A stretch of 64,000 nt of DNA from positions 1-64,000 of the forward strand of contig OMZU01000014.1 of assembly GCA_900315605.1 (NCBI GenBank), given 5' to 3'. Below, piece by piece: positions 36,686 through 45,034 of the stretch. A program made the position numbers and the translations under genes. The notes under the pieces were generated by a model. It was given only the letters and a program-made list of their open reading frames with translations, had not been told where the DNA came from and did no database searches. This DNA comes from an uncultured Eubacteriales bacterium. Its GTDB lineage: Bacteria; Bacillota; Clostridia; Oscillospirales; Acutalibacteraceae. Numbering within the stretch: the first letter of the stretch is position 1; every line of letters starts with the position of its first letter.

Positions 36686-37792
36686 ATGAAAAGAATAATA
36701 AAAATCGTCCTCACCGGAGGACCCTGCGGCGGCAAGTCCTCTGCTATAAGCTTTCTCGAAGCCGAGCTGAAAAAGCGCGGCATAGCGGTGCTCACTGCGC
36801 CCGAAACAGCCGCCGAGCTCTTTGCTCAGGGCAAGTCGCCCCAAAAAAACGGCAGCTACAATTTTCACAGGGAGCTCTTTTCTATACAGCTAAAAAGAGA
36901 AAAAGAGCTCGAAAGCAAAGCCGCTGCTCTCCCCGGCGACAAGGCTGTGATACTTTTGGATCGCGGACTTTTGGACAGCATGGCTTATACCGATCATGCT
37001 GATTTTGAGCGGTACTGCGCCGAATTTTCGCAAAACGAGGACAAGCTCAGAAGCTCCTACGACGCGGTTTTTCACCTTGTGACTGCGGCAAAGGGAGCCG
37101 AGGATTTTTATACCATTGACGGTACCATCCGCACCGAGAGCCTTGAACCGGCGCGCAGGCTGGACTCAAAGCTGATCTCAGTCTGGACAGGCACGCCCCA
37201 CCTTCGCATGATCGACAACTCCACCGACTTTGACGGCAAGCTCAAACGACTGCTCAACGAGGTTCTTGCAGTTGTCGGAGACCCCGAGCCAATAGAGATC
37301 GAGCGCAAGTTTTTGATCGAAATGCCCGAGCTTTCACTTCTTGAGAACATGGAAGCGTGCAGAAAGGTCACGATCGAGCAGGCGTATTTTCAAACAAAGG
37401 AAGATGGAAAATTCCGGGTACGCAAGCGCGGTAGCGGCGAACAGGCTGTTTACATCAAAACCGTAAAAAAGAAGCTCAACGAGATGAGCCGAATCGAAAT
37501 CGAAGAAGAAATCTCTCGCGAAGAATACGACCGCCTGCTCCTTGAAAAAAACGGCATGTTCGGGATTATAGTCAAGGACAGATACTGCTTTGTGAGCGGC
37601 AGTCAATATTTTGAGCTGGATGTTTTTCCGTTCTGGACAGACCGCGCGGTTTTGGAGCTGGAGCTTCTCAGCGAGGATCAAAGCTTTGCTCTCCCCGACT
37701 TTGTCAAGCCGATCAAAGAGGTCACAAACGACAAAAACTACAAAAACAGCGTTCTCTCACAAAGATACCGCTTTCTGTTTGACCGCGGCTAA
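36686..37792 (+). CDS. P-loop ATPase fused to a CYTH domain
   Basis: A 368-aa two-domain protein. Residues 1-190 are an AAA_28/NadR-like P-loop domain (Walker A GGPCGGKSS near residue 11; VILLDRGLLDSMAY). Residues 200-368 are a CYTH domain with the EIERKFLIE signature (near 208) and the basic and acidic strands expected (FRVRKRG, YIKTVKKK, EIEEEISREEY, FELDVFPFW). CYTH domains bind triphosphates and act as tripolyphosphatases or adenylate cyclases. The same fusion occurs in animal TTD14, which binds GTP and phosphoinositide. The bacterial role is unclear. The ATG at 36686 has CGGAGAAG upstream. Confidence 0.88.
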   Translation: MKRIIKIVLTGGPCGGKSSAISFLEAELKKRGIAVLTAPETAAELFAQGKSPQKNGSYNFHRELFSIQLKREKELESKAAALPGDKAVILLDRGLLDSMAYTDHADFERYCAEFSQNEDKLRSSYDAVFHLVTAAKGAEDFYTIDGTIRTESLEPARRLDSKLISVWTGTPHLRMIDNSTDFDGKLKRLLNEVLAVVGDPEPIEIERKFLIEMPELSLLENMEACRKVTIEQAYFQTKEDGKFRVRKRGSGEQAVYIKTVKKKLNEMSRIEIEEEISREEYDRLLLEKNGMFGIIVKDRYCFVSGSQYFELDVFPFWTDRAVLELELLSEDQSFALPDFVKPIKEVTNDKNYKNSVLSQRYRFLFDRG

Positions 37793-37867
37793 AGCTTCTT
37801 CAAAGAGACAAATTGAAAGCTTTTTTGGATTTTTTGGAAAAACCGAATAGAAAAATCCGAAAACCTA

Positions 37868-37896
37868 TTGACAAACGCTAATAATAAATATATAAT
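37868..37896 (+). promoter_or_regulatory. Consensus promoter of the tRNA cluster
   Basis: TTGACA (37868-37873), 17-nt spacer and TATAAT (37891-37896), 35 nt before tRNA-Arg. Confidence 0.85.
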
Positions 37897-37931
37897 ATAA
37901 AGGCTGACTTGTTATGTATTCATGTCAAAAT

Positions 37932-38008
37932 GCGCCAATAGCTCAGCTGGATAGAGCAACTGCCTTCTAAGCAGTAGGTCAGGGGTTCGAGTCCCTTTTG
38001 GCGCGCCA
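37932..38008 (+). tRNA. tRNA-Arg (TCT)
   Basis: A complete 77-nt cloverleaf: acceptor GCGCCAA/TTGGCGC, anticodon loop CTTCTAA with TCT, T loop TTCGAGT, and an encoded CCA. Reads AGA. Confidence 0.95.
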
Positions 38009-38034
38009 AGCGTCGGCATATCCGGCGCATATAT

Positions 38035-38112
38035 GGTGGGATTAGCGTAGTTGGTTAACGCGCCAGTTTGTGGCACTGGAGACCGACGGTTCGAATCCGT
38101 CATTCCACCCCA
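38035..38112 (+). tRNA. tRNA-His (GTG)
   Basis: The anticodon loop TTTGTGG holds GTG. The acceptor GTGGGAT pairs with ATTCCAC, with the extra G at -1 (38035) opposite C73, the identity element of tRNA-His. CCA is encoded. Confidence 0.95.
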
Positions 38113-38114
38113 CT

Positions 38115-38158
38115 TGACTCATTAGGTGTCCGGAGTTCGAATCTCCGATGGGTCACCA
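38115..38158 (+). pseudogene. tRNA-Lys remnant lacking D and anticodon arms
   Basis: TGACTCAT (38115-38122) pairs with ATGGGTCA before CCA, and a normal T arm (CGGAG-TTCGAAT-CTCCG) is kept. The D arm and anticodon arm are absent: TTAG is joined directly to GTGTCC. The ends match the common clostridial tRNA-Lys(TTT), so about 33 nt were removed cleanly. The RNA would fold as an acceptor/T-arm minihelix with CCA. It sits 2 nt after tRNA-His and just before the terminator, so it is still transcribed. Confidence 0.8.
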
Positions 38159-38192
38159 TTAGCCGCACATCTTTTAGTGCGGCTAATTTTTT
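38158..38192 (+). terminator. Terminator after the tRNA cluster
   Basis: TAGCCGCAC and GTGCGGCTA form a perfect 9-bp stem with an 8-nt loop, followed by ATTTTTT. Confidence 0.88.
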
Positions 38193-38274
38193 AAAAATCT
38201 TTCGCGTCAACGCGTTTCCTTAGGCAACGCCTTTTATGATAAAAGCGTCATCTTCAAGGCAGTGCCAAAAACAA

Positions 38275-38349
38275 TGGGCCGTCGCCAAGCGGTAAGGCAA
38301 CGGACTTTGACTCCGTCATCCGTGGGTTCGAATCCCGCCGGCCCAGCCA
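38275..38349 (+). tRNA. tRNA-Gln (TTG)
   Basis: The acceptor TGGGCCG pairs with CGGCCCA, the anticodon loop CTTTGAC holds TTG, the T loop is TTCGAAT, and CCA is encoded. Its last 8 nt (CCCAGCCA) begin the 37-bp repeat described separately. Confidence 0.95.
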
Positions 38350-38378
38350 GAAACGCCGGAGCTGACGCCCCGGCTCAA
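38342..38378 (+). repeat. 37-bp direct repeat, left copy, overlapping tRNA-Gln
   Basis: It starts with CCCAGCCA, the tRNA 3' end, then GAAACGCCGGAGCTGACG and a CCCCGGCTCAA tail. It is repeated without a mismatch at 38913-38949. An inverted GGCGTTTC occurs about 60 nt further on, and GAATAATGAATAA-type words are mirrored as TTATTCTTTATTC. Confidence 0.85.
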
Positions 38379-38501
38379 AGAAGAAAGAATAATGAATAAA
38401 GAATAAATTATAATCAAATGAACCTTTGTGGCGTTTCTGTATTATTCGTTATTCTTTATTCTTTTTTCTTTATTCGTTAAAATCAGGTCAAAAAAACGGT
38501 T

Positions 38502-38861
38502 ATGATTTACAAAAACCCTTTGCTAGAAAAATCCTTACACTTTGCCGCACGTATCGTTAAGCTTTATCAATTTCTGTCAAAAGAAAAGAAAGAAACCATC
38601 ATTTCAAAGCAAATCATTCGCAGCGGAACCTCTATCGGCGCAAACGCCAATGAAGCGGTTTACGGCGTGAGTCAGGCTGATTTTATAGCAAAACTGCAAA
38701 TATCGCTCAAAGAAACGTCTGAAACAGAGTATTGGTTAAGACTGTTAAATCTATCCGGCTATATTGACGACAAGCAGGCGCAGTCGTTGATAGATGACTG
38801 TTTGGAAATAAAACGGATTTTGATATCGTCCTTGAAAACTGCAAAGGATAAAAAGAATTGA
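38502..38861 (+). CDS. Four-helix bundle protein (23S rRNA IVP family)
   Basis: A 119-aa helical protein of the S23/23S-rRNA-intervening-sequence family (PF05635). Family features are the early RIVKLYQFL helix, the QIIRSGTSIGANANEA motif and the late ETEYWLRLL segment. Such proteins form pentameric bundles; the name comes from members encoded in 23S rRNA insertions, but stand-alone copies are common and of unknown role, some linked to retroelements. It is the only gene between two 37-bp repeats. Confidence 0.88.
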   Translation: MIYKNPLLEKSLHFAARIVKLYQFLSKEKKETIISKQIIRSGTSIGANANEAVYGVSQADFIAKLQISLKETSETEYWLRLLNLSGYIDDKQAQSLIDDCLEIKRILISSLKTAKDKKN

Positions 38862-38912
38862 CGCAAGTTTAGTTCCGGACAAAGATTTTTGAAGAATCAT
38901 CTTTTTGCTCAT

Positions 38913-38949
38913 CCCAGCCAGAAACGCCGGAGCTGACGCCCCGGCTCAA
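38913..38949 (+). repeat. 37-bp direct repeat, right copy
   Basis: A perfect copy of 38342-38378, including the CCCAGCCA that belongs to tRNA-Gln at the left copy. It is followed by GAATAATGAATAA-type words and mirrored TTATTCAATATTCATTATTC, as at the left copy. A decayed third relative (GGCGTTTCCGTAATAATTCA) lies at about 39713-39732. Confidence 0.85.
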
Positions 38950-39119
38950 TGAATAGTGAATAATGAATAATGAATAATTTATAATGAAATCATCCTTTGA
39001 GGCGTTTCTGTATTATTCAATATTCATTATTCACTATTCTTTATTCACTAAATTGCGAAAACGACGACGAGTTGATAACATGACACAGCAAAGGGCAAAC
39101 CGATAGAAAAGGTGTTGAA

Positions 39120-39662
39120 ATGAATACTCCGATATTAGAAACGGAAAGATTATTACTGCGACCCTTTAGTATGAATGACGCAAAGGACGTATTTGAGTGC
39201 TGGGGCAACGATCCCGAAGTTGCGAAATATATGTTCTGGAGCTGTCACGAAAATATAAAAGAAACTGAAGAATGGCTGTTTTTTGAAACAAGTCAAATTG
39301 AAAAAAATGACTGGAACAGATTTGCCGTTGTGTTGAAAAACGAAGGCAGGCTGATCGGAACTGTGCTTATTTATTTTGAACGGGAAATCGAGGATTGGGA
39401 GATCGCCTATAATTTCGGCAAAAAGTATTGGGGAAACGGTTACGCAACGGAAGCAATGCAGAAGGTGATCGCGTTTGCGGTCAACGATCTGCACATTTCC
39501 GAAATCATCGGCAGATATGCGGCGGAAAACCCAAGATCAGGAAATGTAATGAACAAGCTTGGATTCCGTTACGAAAAAGATATCCCTTATAAATGCAATA
39601 ACGGAGCCGTTATCAGAAACGGAATACAATGCAGGCTTTTATTACAACAGGAAAAACGCTGA
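39120..39662 (+). CDS. GNAT-family N-acetyltransferase
   Basis: A 180-aa acetyltransferase of the RimJ/RimL type: start ILETERLLLRPFSMNDAKDVFECW, acetyl-CoA loop GKKYWGNGYATEAM, and NPRSGNVMNKLGFRYE near the C-terminus. It transfers acetyl groups to an amine, possibly a ribosomal protein N-terminus or a small molecule; the substrate cannot be told. It lies between repeat copies. Confidence 0.9.
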   Translation: MNTPILETERLLLRPFSMNDAKDVFECWGNDPEVAKYMFWSCHENIKETEEWLFFETSQIEKNDWNRFAVVLKNEGRLIGTVLIYFEREIEDWEIAYNFGKKYWGNGYATEAMQKVIAFAVNDLHISEIIGRYAAENPRSGNVMNKLGFRYEKDIPYKCNNGAVIRNGIQCRLLLQQEKR

Positions 39663-39759
39663 TTCACAGAATCGCAAAAAATAATGAATAGTTTATAGCA
39701 AAGGGACCCTTAACGGCGTTTCCGTAATAATTCATTATCCATCAGAAAGGAAGTTGATT

Positions 39760-40008
39760 ATGTTTTGTCCAAAATGCGGCAGCAACAATGTTAGGATACA
39801 AGTTATCAATGAAACGATCTTAAAAAATAAACATCACGGTATATTATGGTGGTTATTCATTGGCTGGTGGTGGGTCCCGGTCAAATGGATTTTTTTAACT
39901 ATACCTGCGCTGCTTGCAAAAATATTTATTCCAAAACGCCAAAAAGCGGTAAACCGTACAATAAAAAAAGCGGTTTGTCAAAACTGCGGCTATACCTGGG
40001 ATATATAA
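39760..40008 (+). CDS. Small zinc-ribbon membrane protein
   Basis: An 82-aa protein with a split zinc ribbon: CPKCGS at the start and CQNCGY at the end, separated by a hydrophobic, tryptophan-rich segment (ILWWLFIGWWWVPVKWIFL). The ATG at 39760 is preceded by AGAAAGGAAG. Similar small proteins with ribbon and membrane helix are frequent in Clostridia; function unknown. Confidence 0.75.
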   Translation: MFCPKCGSNNVRIQVINETILKNKHHGILWWLFIGWWWVPVKWIFLTIPALLAKIFIPKRQKAVNRTIKKAVCQNCGYTWDI

Positions 40009-40045
40009 ACCTGAAACAACTCCTTTCAGCGCGGAGGCGAAAGTA

Positions 40046-40735
40046 ATGAAAACAGTAATAATACACGGTCAAAGCCACAAGGGAACCACCTATCATATTG
40101 CCCGAAAAACAGCCGACAAAATCGGCGGAGAAACTACCGAGTTTTTTCTGCCCAAGGATTTCGGCGAGTTTTGCTGCGGCTGCACCCAATGCTTTATAAA
40201 CAGCGAAACAAAATGTCCGCATTTTGCAAGCCTCAGCCCGATAACCAAGGCTATTGACGAAGCCGACGTTATTATTCTCGCAAGTCCGGTTTATGTTTTT
40301 CACGCAACAGGCGCGATGAAGTCGTTTTTGGATCATTACGGCTGGCGGTGGATGGCGCACAGACCCGACGAGAGAATGTTCAAAAAGCAGGGCGTTTGTA
40401 TTTCCACCGCAGCAGGCGCAGGCATGAGATCCACCAACAAGGATATGGCGCACAGCCTGTTTTTCTGGGGCGTGGCAAAAATATACAAATACGGAATCGG
40501 CGTTGCCGCAGTAGATTGGAACAAGGTGTCCGAAAAGAAAAAGCAAAAAATCGAAAAGGCGACCTCTTCCATTGCGAACAAAATCCGAAAACGAAACGGC
40601 AAGGTAAAGCCGGGCATAAAAACCAAAGGCTTTTTCAATATCATGCGCCTTGCACAAAAGACCGGCTGGAACAAAGCGGACGTGACATACTGGAAAGAAA
40701 AGGGCTGGCTGAACAAAGCGCGCCCCTGGAAATAA
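40046..40735 (+). CDS. Flavodoxin-family NAD(P)H-dependent oxidoreductase
   Basis: A 229-aa flavoprotein with the FMN loop HGQSHKGTTYHIA near the N-terminus, the cysteine pair CCGCTQC near residue 48, and ASPVYVFHATGAMKSFLDHYG, all typical of NADPH-dependent FMN reductase-like proteins. The C-terminal 60 residues are basic. Substrate unknown. It begins 37 nt after the zinc-ribbon gene. Confidence 0.88.
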   Translation: MKTVIIHGQSHKGTTYHIARKTADKIGGETTEFFLPKDFGEFCCGCTQCFINSETKCPHFASLSPITKAIDEADVIILASPVYVFHATGAMKSFLDHYGWRWMAHRPDERMFKKQGVCISTAAGAGMRSTNKDMAHSLFFWGVAKIYKYGIGVAAVDWNKVSEKKKQKIEKATSSIANKIRKRNGKVKPGIKTKGFFNIMRLAQKTGWNKADVTYWKEKGWLNKARPWK

Positions 40736-40912
40736 AAATCACAAAAGCCCCAAAAGGGACAAAAGCGACGCCATGCACATAACCCGCGCCTTTCCGGGCG
40801 GAAATAACGAGAGCGCGGAGAACGAAATCACATCATCCACGCGGCGGACAGAAATATTGAATACTGCACAGGCTGCTTTGCATGTATGCGCAGGCGCAAG
40901 CTTCATTCGCGC

Positions 40913-40941
40913 TTGACAACCGACTGCGTTTCTTTTATAAT
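40913..40941 (+). promoter_or_regulatory. Consensus promoter of the malic enzyme gene
   Basis: TTGACA (40913-40918), 17-nt spacer and TATAAT (40936-40941), about 97 nt before the start codon. The rest of the gap 40736-40912 shows nothing I recognise. Confidence 0.85.
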
Positions 40942-41037
40942 TAATGCGACACAAAACAATTATTGAGCCCGGGCTTTTCAAAGCTTCGGCAGAATAGTCA
41001 GCAAATGCAAGGTCTCCCTTGCAGCAAGGAGTAAAAA

Positions 41038-42213
41038 ATGGACATCAGACAGGAATCACTAAAAAAACATTATGACTGGAACGGCAAAATCGAGGTTGTA
41101 TCTCGCGTTCCGATCTCAACCTCCGAGGAGCTTTCGCTTGCCTACACCCCCGGCGTTGCGGAGCCCTGCCTTGAAATTCAAAAGGATTACGACAAATCCT
41201 TTGTTCTCACCAGAAGAAACAACCTTGTTGCCGTTGTCACCGACGGCACCGCTGTGCTCGGCCTCGGCGACATCGGACCCGAGGCAGGAATGCCCGTTAT
41301 GGAGGGCAAGTGCGCGCTTTTCAAGGAGTTCGGCGACGTTGACGCCTTCCCTATCTGCGTAAGAAGCAAGGATGTTGACGAGATCGTAAACACTATCTAT
41401 CTTATCAGCGGCTCGTTCGGCGGCATCAATCTTGAGGACATCGCCGCTCCGCGCTGCTTTGAAATCGAAAAAAAGCTCAAGGAAATCTGCGATATACCGA
41501 TTTTCCACGACGACCAGCACGGAACAGCCGTAATTGTTGCCGCAGGAATTTTGAACGCGCTCAAAATAGTAAACAAAAAGCTTGACGAAATCAAGATCGT
41601 TATGAACGGCGCAGGCGCGGCAGGAATCGCGATCGCAAAGCATCTTCTCAATATGGGCGTTAAAAATATCACCCTCTGCGACAGCAAGGGCATAATCTGC
41701 AAGGGCGATCCCAGGCTCAATTCCGCAAAACAGGAAATGGCTGAAATAACCAACCTCAGCCACCTGACAGGAACTCTTGCCGACGCAATGAAGGGCGCGG
41801 ACGTATTCCTCGGTATCTCGGCTCCCAACTGCGTGACCGAAGAAATGGTTAGCTCAATGGCAGATAATCCGATCATCTTTGCAATGGCAAACCCGACCCC
41901 CGAGATCATGCCCGACCTTGCAAAAAAGGCAGGCGCAGCGGTTGTCGGAACCGGAAGAAGCGATTTCCCCAACCAGATCAACAATGTTCTCGCCTTCCCC
42001 GGAATTTTCAGAGGTGCGCTCGATTGCCGCGCACGCGATATCAACGACGAGATGAAGGTCGCGGCTTCGTTTGCGATCGCCTCTCTTGTTGACGACGACA
42101 AGCTCAACCCCGACTATATCCTTCCACATGCCTTTGACAAGCGGATCGGCAAAACAGTTGCCGCCGCTGTAAAGGAAGCTGCGATAAAATCAGGAGTTGC
42201 AAGAATAAAATAA
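41038..42213 (+). CDS. NAD(P)-dependent malic enzyme
   Basis: A 391-aa short-form malic enzyme that decarboxylates malate to pyruvate. Markers are [37 protein letters not shown] (catalytic Lys), FHDDQHGTA (metal Asp), and the nucleotide fold [23 protein letters not shown] lies 8-9 nt before the ATG. The coenzyme cannot be decided by eye. Confidence 0.95.
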   Translation: MDIRQESLKKHYDWNGKIEVVSRVPISTSEELSLAYTPGVAEPCLEIQKDYDKSFVLTRRNNLVAVVTDGTAVLGLGDIGPEAGMPVMEGKCALFKEFGDVDAFPICVRSKDVDEIVNTIYLISGSFGGINLEDIAAPRCFEIEKKLKEICDIPIFHDDQHGTAVIVAAGILNALKIVNKKLDEIKIVMNGAGAAGIAIAKHLLNMGVKNITLCDSKGIICKGDPRLNSAKQEMAEITNLSHLTGTLADAMKGADVFLGISAPNCVTEEMVSSMADNPIIFAMANPTPEIMPDLAKKAGAAVVGTGRSDFPNQINNVLAFPGIFRGALDCRARDINDEMKVAASFAIASLVDDDKLNPDYILPHAFDKRIGKTVAAAVKEAAIKSGVARIK

Positions 42214-42227
42214 GCTCTGCGATTTTA

Positions 42228-42298
42228 GTTTGAAGTGTGGAGTTTCGGTCGAGAAGATAGGCTGTATTTAAAAAATACGTTTGTTCCCGACTGTATTA
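42228..42298. repeat. Nested palindromic element, left-arm remnant
   Basis: GTGTGGAGTTTCGGTCGAGA and TACGTTTGTTCCCGACTGTA are present, without core or right half. It lies between the malic enzyme stop and its terminator. Confidence 0.6.
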
Positions 42299-42322
42299 AT
42301 ATTGTTATAGTTTTTAAAACAG

Positions 42323-42375
42323 AATCGAGTAGGAGGCTGCCCATTAATTGAGCAGCCTCCTACTCGATTTTTGTT
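42323..42375 (+). terminator. Very strong terminator of the malic enzyme gene
   Basis: A perfect 18-bp stem: AATCGAGTAGGAGGCTGC (42323-42340) with its complement (42352-42369). A T-run follows and passes into a T/G-only tract reaching about 42430. Confidence 0.88.
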
Positions 42376-42456
42376 TTGTTTTTCTTGGTTTGCTTTTGTT
42401 TTTGTTTTGTTTGTTTGCTTTTGTTTTGTGTCGCACCCGGTGAGAGAACTATATAT

Positions 42457-42618
42457 ATGGCAACACCGCACAATTCACGGCACACGCCTCGCTTGAATAT
42501 TAGTCAGTTTGCCCAAAAAAGTCTCGGCAAGGCGTCAGCCTTACCTCAATTTTTTGTCCAACCTGACGAAAAATCTTGCTACGCAATCCGTACACCTGAA
42601 TTTTGCGGTGTTGCCATA
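42457..42618. repeat. MITE-like element with GGCAACACCGCA ends, third copy
   Basis: GGCAACACCGCACAATTC and GAATTTTGCGGTGTTGCC are inverted ends. Inside are CCTGACGAAAAATCTTGC and GCAATCCGTACACC, in the same orientation as the 36201 copy. It sits downstream of the amylase gene. Confidence 0.7.
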
Positions 42619-42621
42619 TAT

Positions 42622-42653
42622 AAAAGACCCGGAACCAAAGCTGGTTCCGAGCC
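42622..42653 (-). terminator. Terminator of the amylase gene
   Basis: GGCTCGGAACCA and TGGTTCCGGGTC pair on the minus strand, followed by TTTTATATA. It lies about 60 nt past the stop. Confidence 0.75.
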
Positions 42654-42712
42654 TTTGTTTTGTGTCAATGAAAAATCCATTCGCGCCGCTGCCCTGCGGC
42701 GTTAATGTGGGA

Positions 42713-44698
42713 TCACCATGTGCCTACATTATATTTGCCGTTTGTGGTTGTGCTCATAGCATAATAATTTCCGCTGCCTGTGGTCGGGATGTCAACCGTC
42801 TGAGAAGTGCCGTTTGTAAAAATCACATTCTGCGCGGCAGCCGGGATATCAACCGTATACACGGTCTCACCGTAATCGTTTGACTGCTGCTTAACGCTCA
42901 TCTGCTTACCGGGCCACTGTACCATCGAGGTGTTCGAGCTTGACCAGTAGTAGCAAGAGATCGTGCCTGTCCAACGCTGAGAGTTTGTGAATACCATTGT
43001 ATAGGTGCCTGTATTGACCGAATTGCTTGTGGTCGGCTGTGTGCTGCTTTGAGTATCATAGATCGATTTTCCGATGTTTGAAGTAATGTTGAACTCTGCA
43101 AGGTAATACTGGATCAGTGTAGCGTCGTCAACAGTAACGTTTCCGTCGCCGTTTGTGTCGGCAGCCTTGAGCTGAGTTGCGTTAAGGGTAGTGAGCTCTA
43201 CCAGATACTTCTGGATCATTGTTGCGTCCTTGATCGAAATCTCGCCGTCTGCGTCAACGTCGCCTACAGTGTTTGTGATCAAGCCGCCTGCGTCATAAAC
43301 AACCGCGATACCGCTGCTGCCCACGGTGCCTCTGATCTTGCCGTTAGAAACCGTGAACAGGTTGCCGGTGATCTGGTCGGTATAAACGCCGTCGCTCATG
43401 ATGTGAGCGGTGAGCTCAACATCGCCGCCGCCGTTGAGCTTTGCAATTGAAACACCCGAGGTTCCGCGCTCGATATAGGCTGTGCTGCCCGAAGAAGCCA
43501 AATACTCCGAAGTGCCGTCAAAGCGGTTCTTAAATCTGTTGATCTGGGTAACGATATCGTTCTTCCAGTTGTCGTCGCCTGCCAAGCCCATTGTGCTGCC
43601 CGGACGCGCCAAGTAAAGCGAAGTCGAATCGGCTCTTGCGCCTGTGATAGCCCACGCCTTCATGATGTTTGCGTTGGAAACGCCGCTTGTAGAATTGTCC
43701 ATGTAGGTATCGTGAGACTCAGCCCAAAGAACGGCTTCCTTGGGCAAGCATCCCTTTTGATAGGTCGGGCTTGCCAGCGAAGAAGCGTTGTTGCCTCTTA
43801 CAGCCGAAAGTGCGTCGTTACCTGTCGCGTCGTCGGTAACGTTCATATATGTCGTATAGTTGCTGATCCCAAAGCTCGGTCCCGCAGTGCCGAGGATCTC
43901 TCCATAAATGAACACATTCGGAGAATACGCCTTGATACCGTTGCACACAACGCTCCAGAAATTACTTCTAAAGTTCTGAGCGTCCGTTGGGGTCTCAATG
44001 TGCTTTGCAGCGTCAAAGCGGAAGCCGTCAACACCCAGGTCAACGCAGTCTTTCAAAAGCTGCAAAACGCTCTGCTGGATGTATTCGTTGCCGGTATTAA
44101 GATCGGGCATACCGAGATGATACTGAGTAATGTTGTATCTGCTGTTGTAGTTTACCTTGATGTTGTTTGTGTGGAAGTAGGATGGATCCTTGAGATCTTC
44201 GTCAACATCCGGGCTCAAATAAGCGTAGGTTCCGCCGTCTGTGCCGTTGTTTCCAAGGTGGTTTGCTACAATATCAACAACGACCTTGATATTGTAGGCG
44301 TCGGCTGCCGTACAAAGTCTGCCAAGGTCGGCTGCCGAGCCGAGCCACGACTCGTCCTCATCGGCGATCCTCAGCGAAAGCGGCTGATACATCTTCCACC
44401 ACTGTGCGCTTGTGCCTGTCCACGACGGGTCGTAGTCCTTTGGATTCTGAACCGGCGAGGTCTGAACAGCCGAATAGCCGGCTGCCGCGATGTCGGGAAG
44501 ATTATCGATTATTGTCTGATAAGACCAGTTGAAGCAGTGAAGAACCGCTCCGCCCCTGATTTTTCCCAGCGCGTCGCCTGCTGCCGAAACAGCTTCCCCG
44601 GATTCTGCCGGAGCCGCGCTTGCCGGAGCACTGCAAACCGCAACTGCCGAAAAAGCAAGACAAAGCGACAGGAAAACACTTGTAAATCTTTTTTTCAT
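42713..44698 (-). CDS. Secreted GH13 alpha-amylase with dockerin and starch-binding-like module
   Basis: A 661-aa secreted enzyme. After a signal peptide (about 1-30) comes a GH13 barrel with VDIVANH (first conserved region), GFRFDAAKH (nucleophile Asp, near 235), FIYGEIL (acid/base Glu) and WAESHDTYMD (third acid). A dockerin with two calcium loops follows near residues 480-545 (DVDADGEISIKDATMIQKYL, DTNGDGNVTVDDATLIQYYL). After a Ser/Thr linker, the last about 85 residues (YYWSSSNTSMVQWPGKQM, VIFTNGTSQTVDIP) look like a CBM26-type starch-binding domain. The dockerin implies docking to a cohesin scaffold, as in amylosomes. The ATG at 44698 has GGAG upstream and begins a clear signal peptide; an upstream extension is unsupported. 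Confidence 0.94.
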   Translation of the reverse strand: MKKRFTSVFLSLCLAFSAVAVCSAPASAAPAESGEAVSAAGDALGKIRGGAVLHCFNWSYQTIIDNLPDIAAAGYSAVQTSPVQNPKDYDPSWTGTSAQWWKMYQPLSLRIADEDESWLGSAADLGRLCTAADAYNIKVVVDIVANHLGNNGTDGGTYAYLSPDVDEDLKDPSYFHTNNIKVNYNSRYNITQYHLGMPDLNTGNEYIQQSVLQLLKDCVDLGVDGFRFDAAKHIETPTDAQNFRSNFWSVVCNGIKAYSPNVFIYGEILGTAGPSFGISNYTTYMNVTDDATGNDALSAVRGNNASSLASPTYQKGCLPKEAVLWAESHDTYMDNSTSGVSNANIMKAWAITGARADSTSLYLARPGSTMGLAGDDNWKNDIVTQINRFKNRFDGTSEYLASSGSTAYIERGTSGVSIAKLNGGGDVELTAHIMSDGVYTDQITGNLFTVSNGKIRGTVGSSGIAVVYDAGGLITNTVGDVDADGEISIKDATMIQKYLVELTTLNATQLKAADTNGDGNVTVDDATLIQYYLAEFNITSNIGKSIYDTQSSTQPTTSNSVNTGTYTMVFTNSQRWTGTISCYYWSSSNTSMVQWPGKQMSVKQQSNDYGETVYTVDIPAAAQNVIFTNGTSQTVDIPTTGSGNYYAMSTTTNGKYNVGTW

Positions 44699-45034
44699 TA
44701 TTATTATCTCCTTCACAGATTTATTCGCACAGGGCAAGCCGACCACGCAAAGGTCAGGCTTTGCCCGTCCGTATTGGCGCAGGCTTGTCAATTCCTGCAC
44801 CTTGTATTTTTATTATACAACATAAAACATATTTTTGTACATACCTTTTTGATATTTTGCAAGCTTTTTTCTCAAAATCATTTGCGCTTTAAGGTTCAAA
44901 AAATCTCATAAATCCTGAAGATCCGGCACAAGCAATTTTCTAATATAGAAATTATAGGCTGTTTTTATGTATTTATTGGTCAATCTGACCCAAATATTTT
45001 TTAATGTTACAGATAATATCGGTGCTTTTACAAT
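44699..45034. other. Divergent promoter gap
   Basis: AT-rich intergenic region between the amylase and the CHAP gene. Apart from presumed promoters I see no gene or repeat. Confidence 0.4.

Noticed and set aside
43712..44911. A 399-aa plus-strand frame opposite the amylase gene
   Set aside because: It is antisense to a well-supported GH13-dockerin gene and shows no domain of its own.
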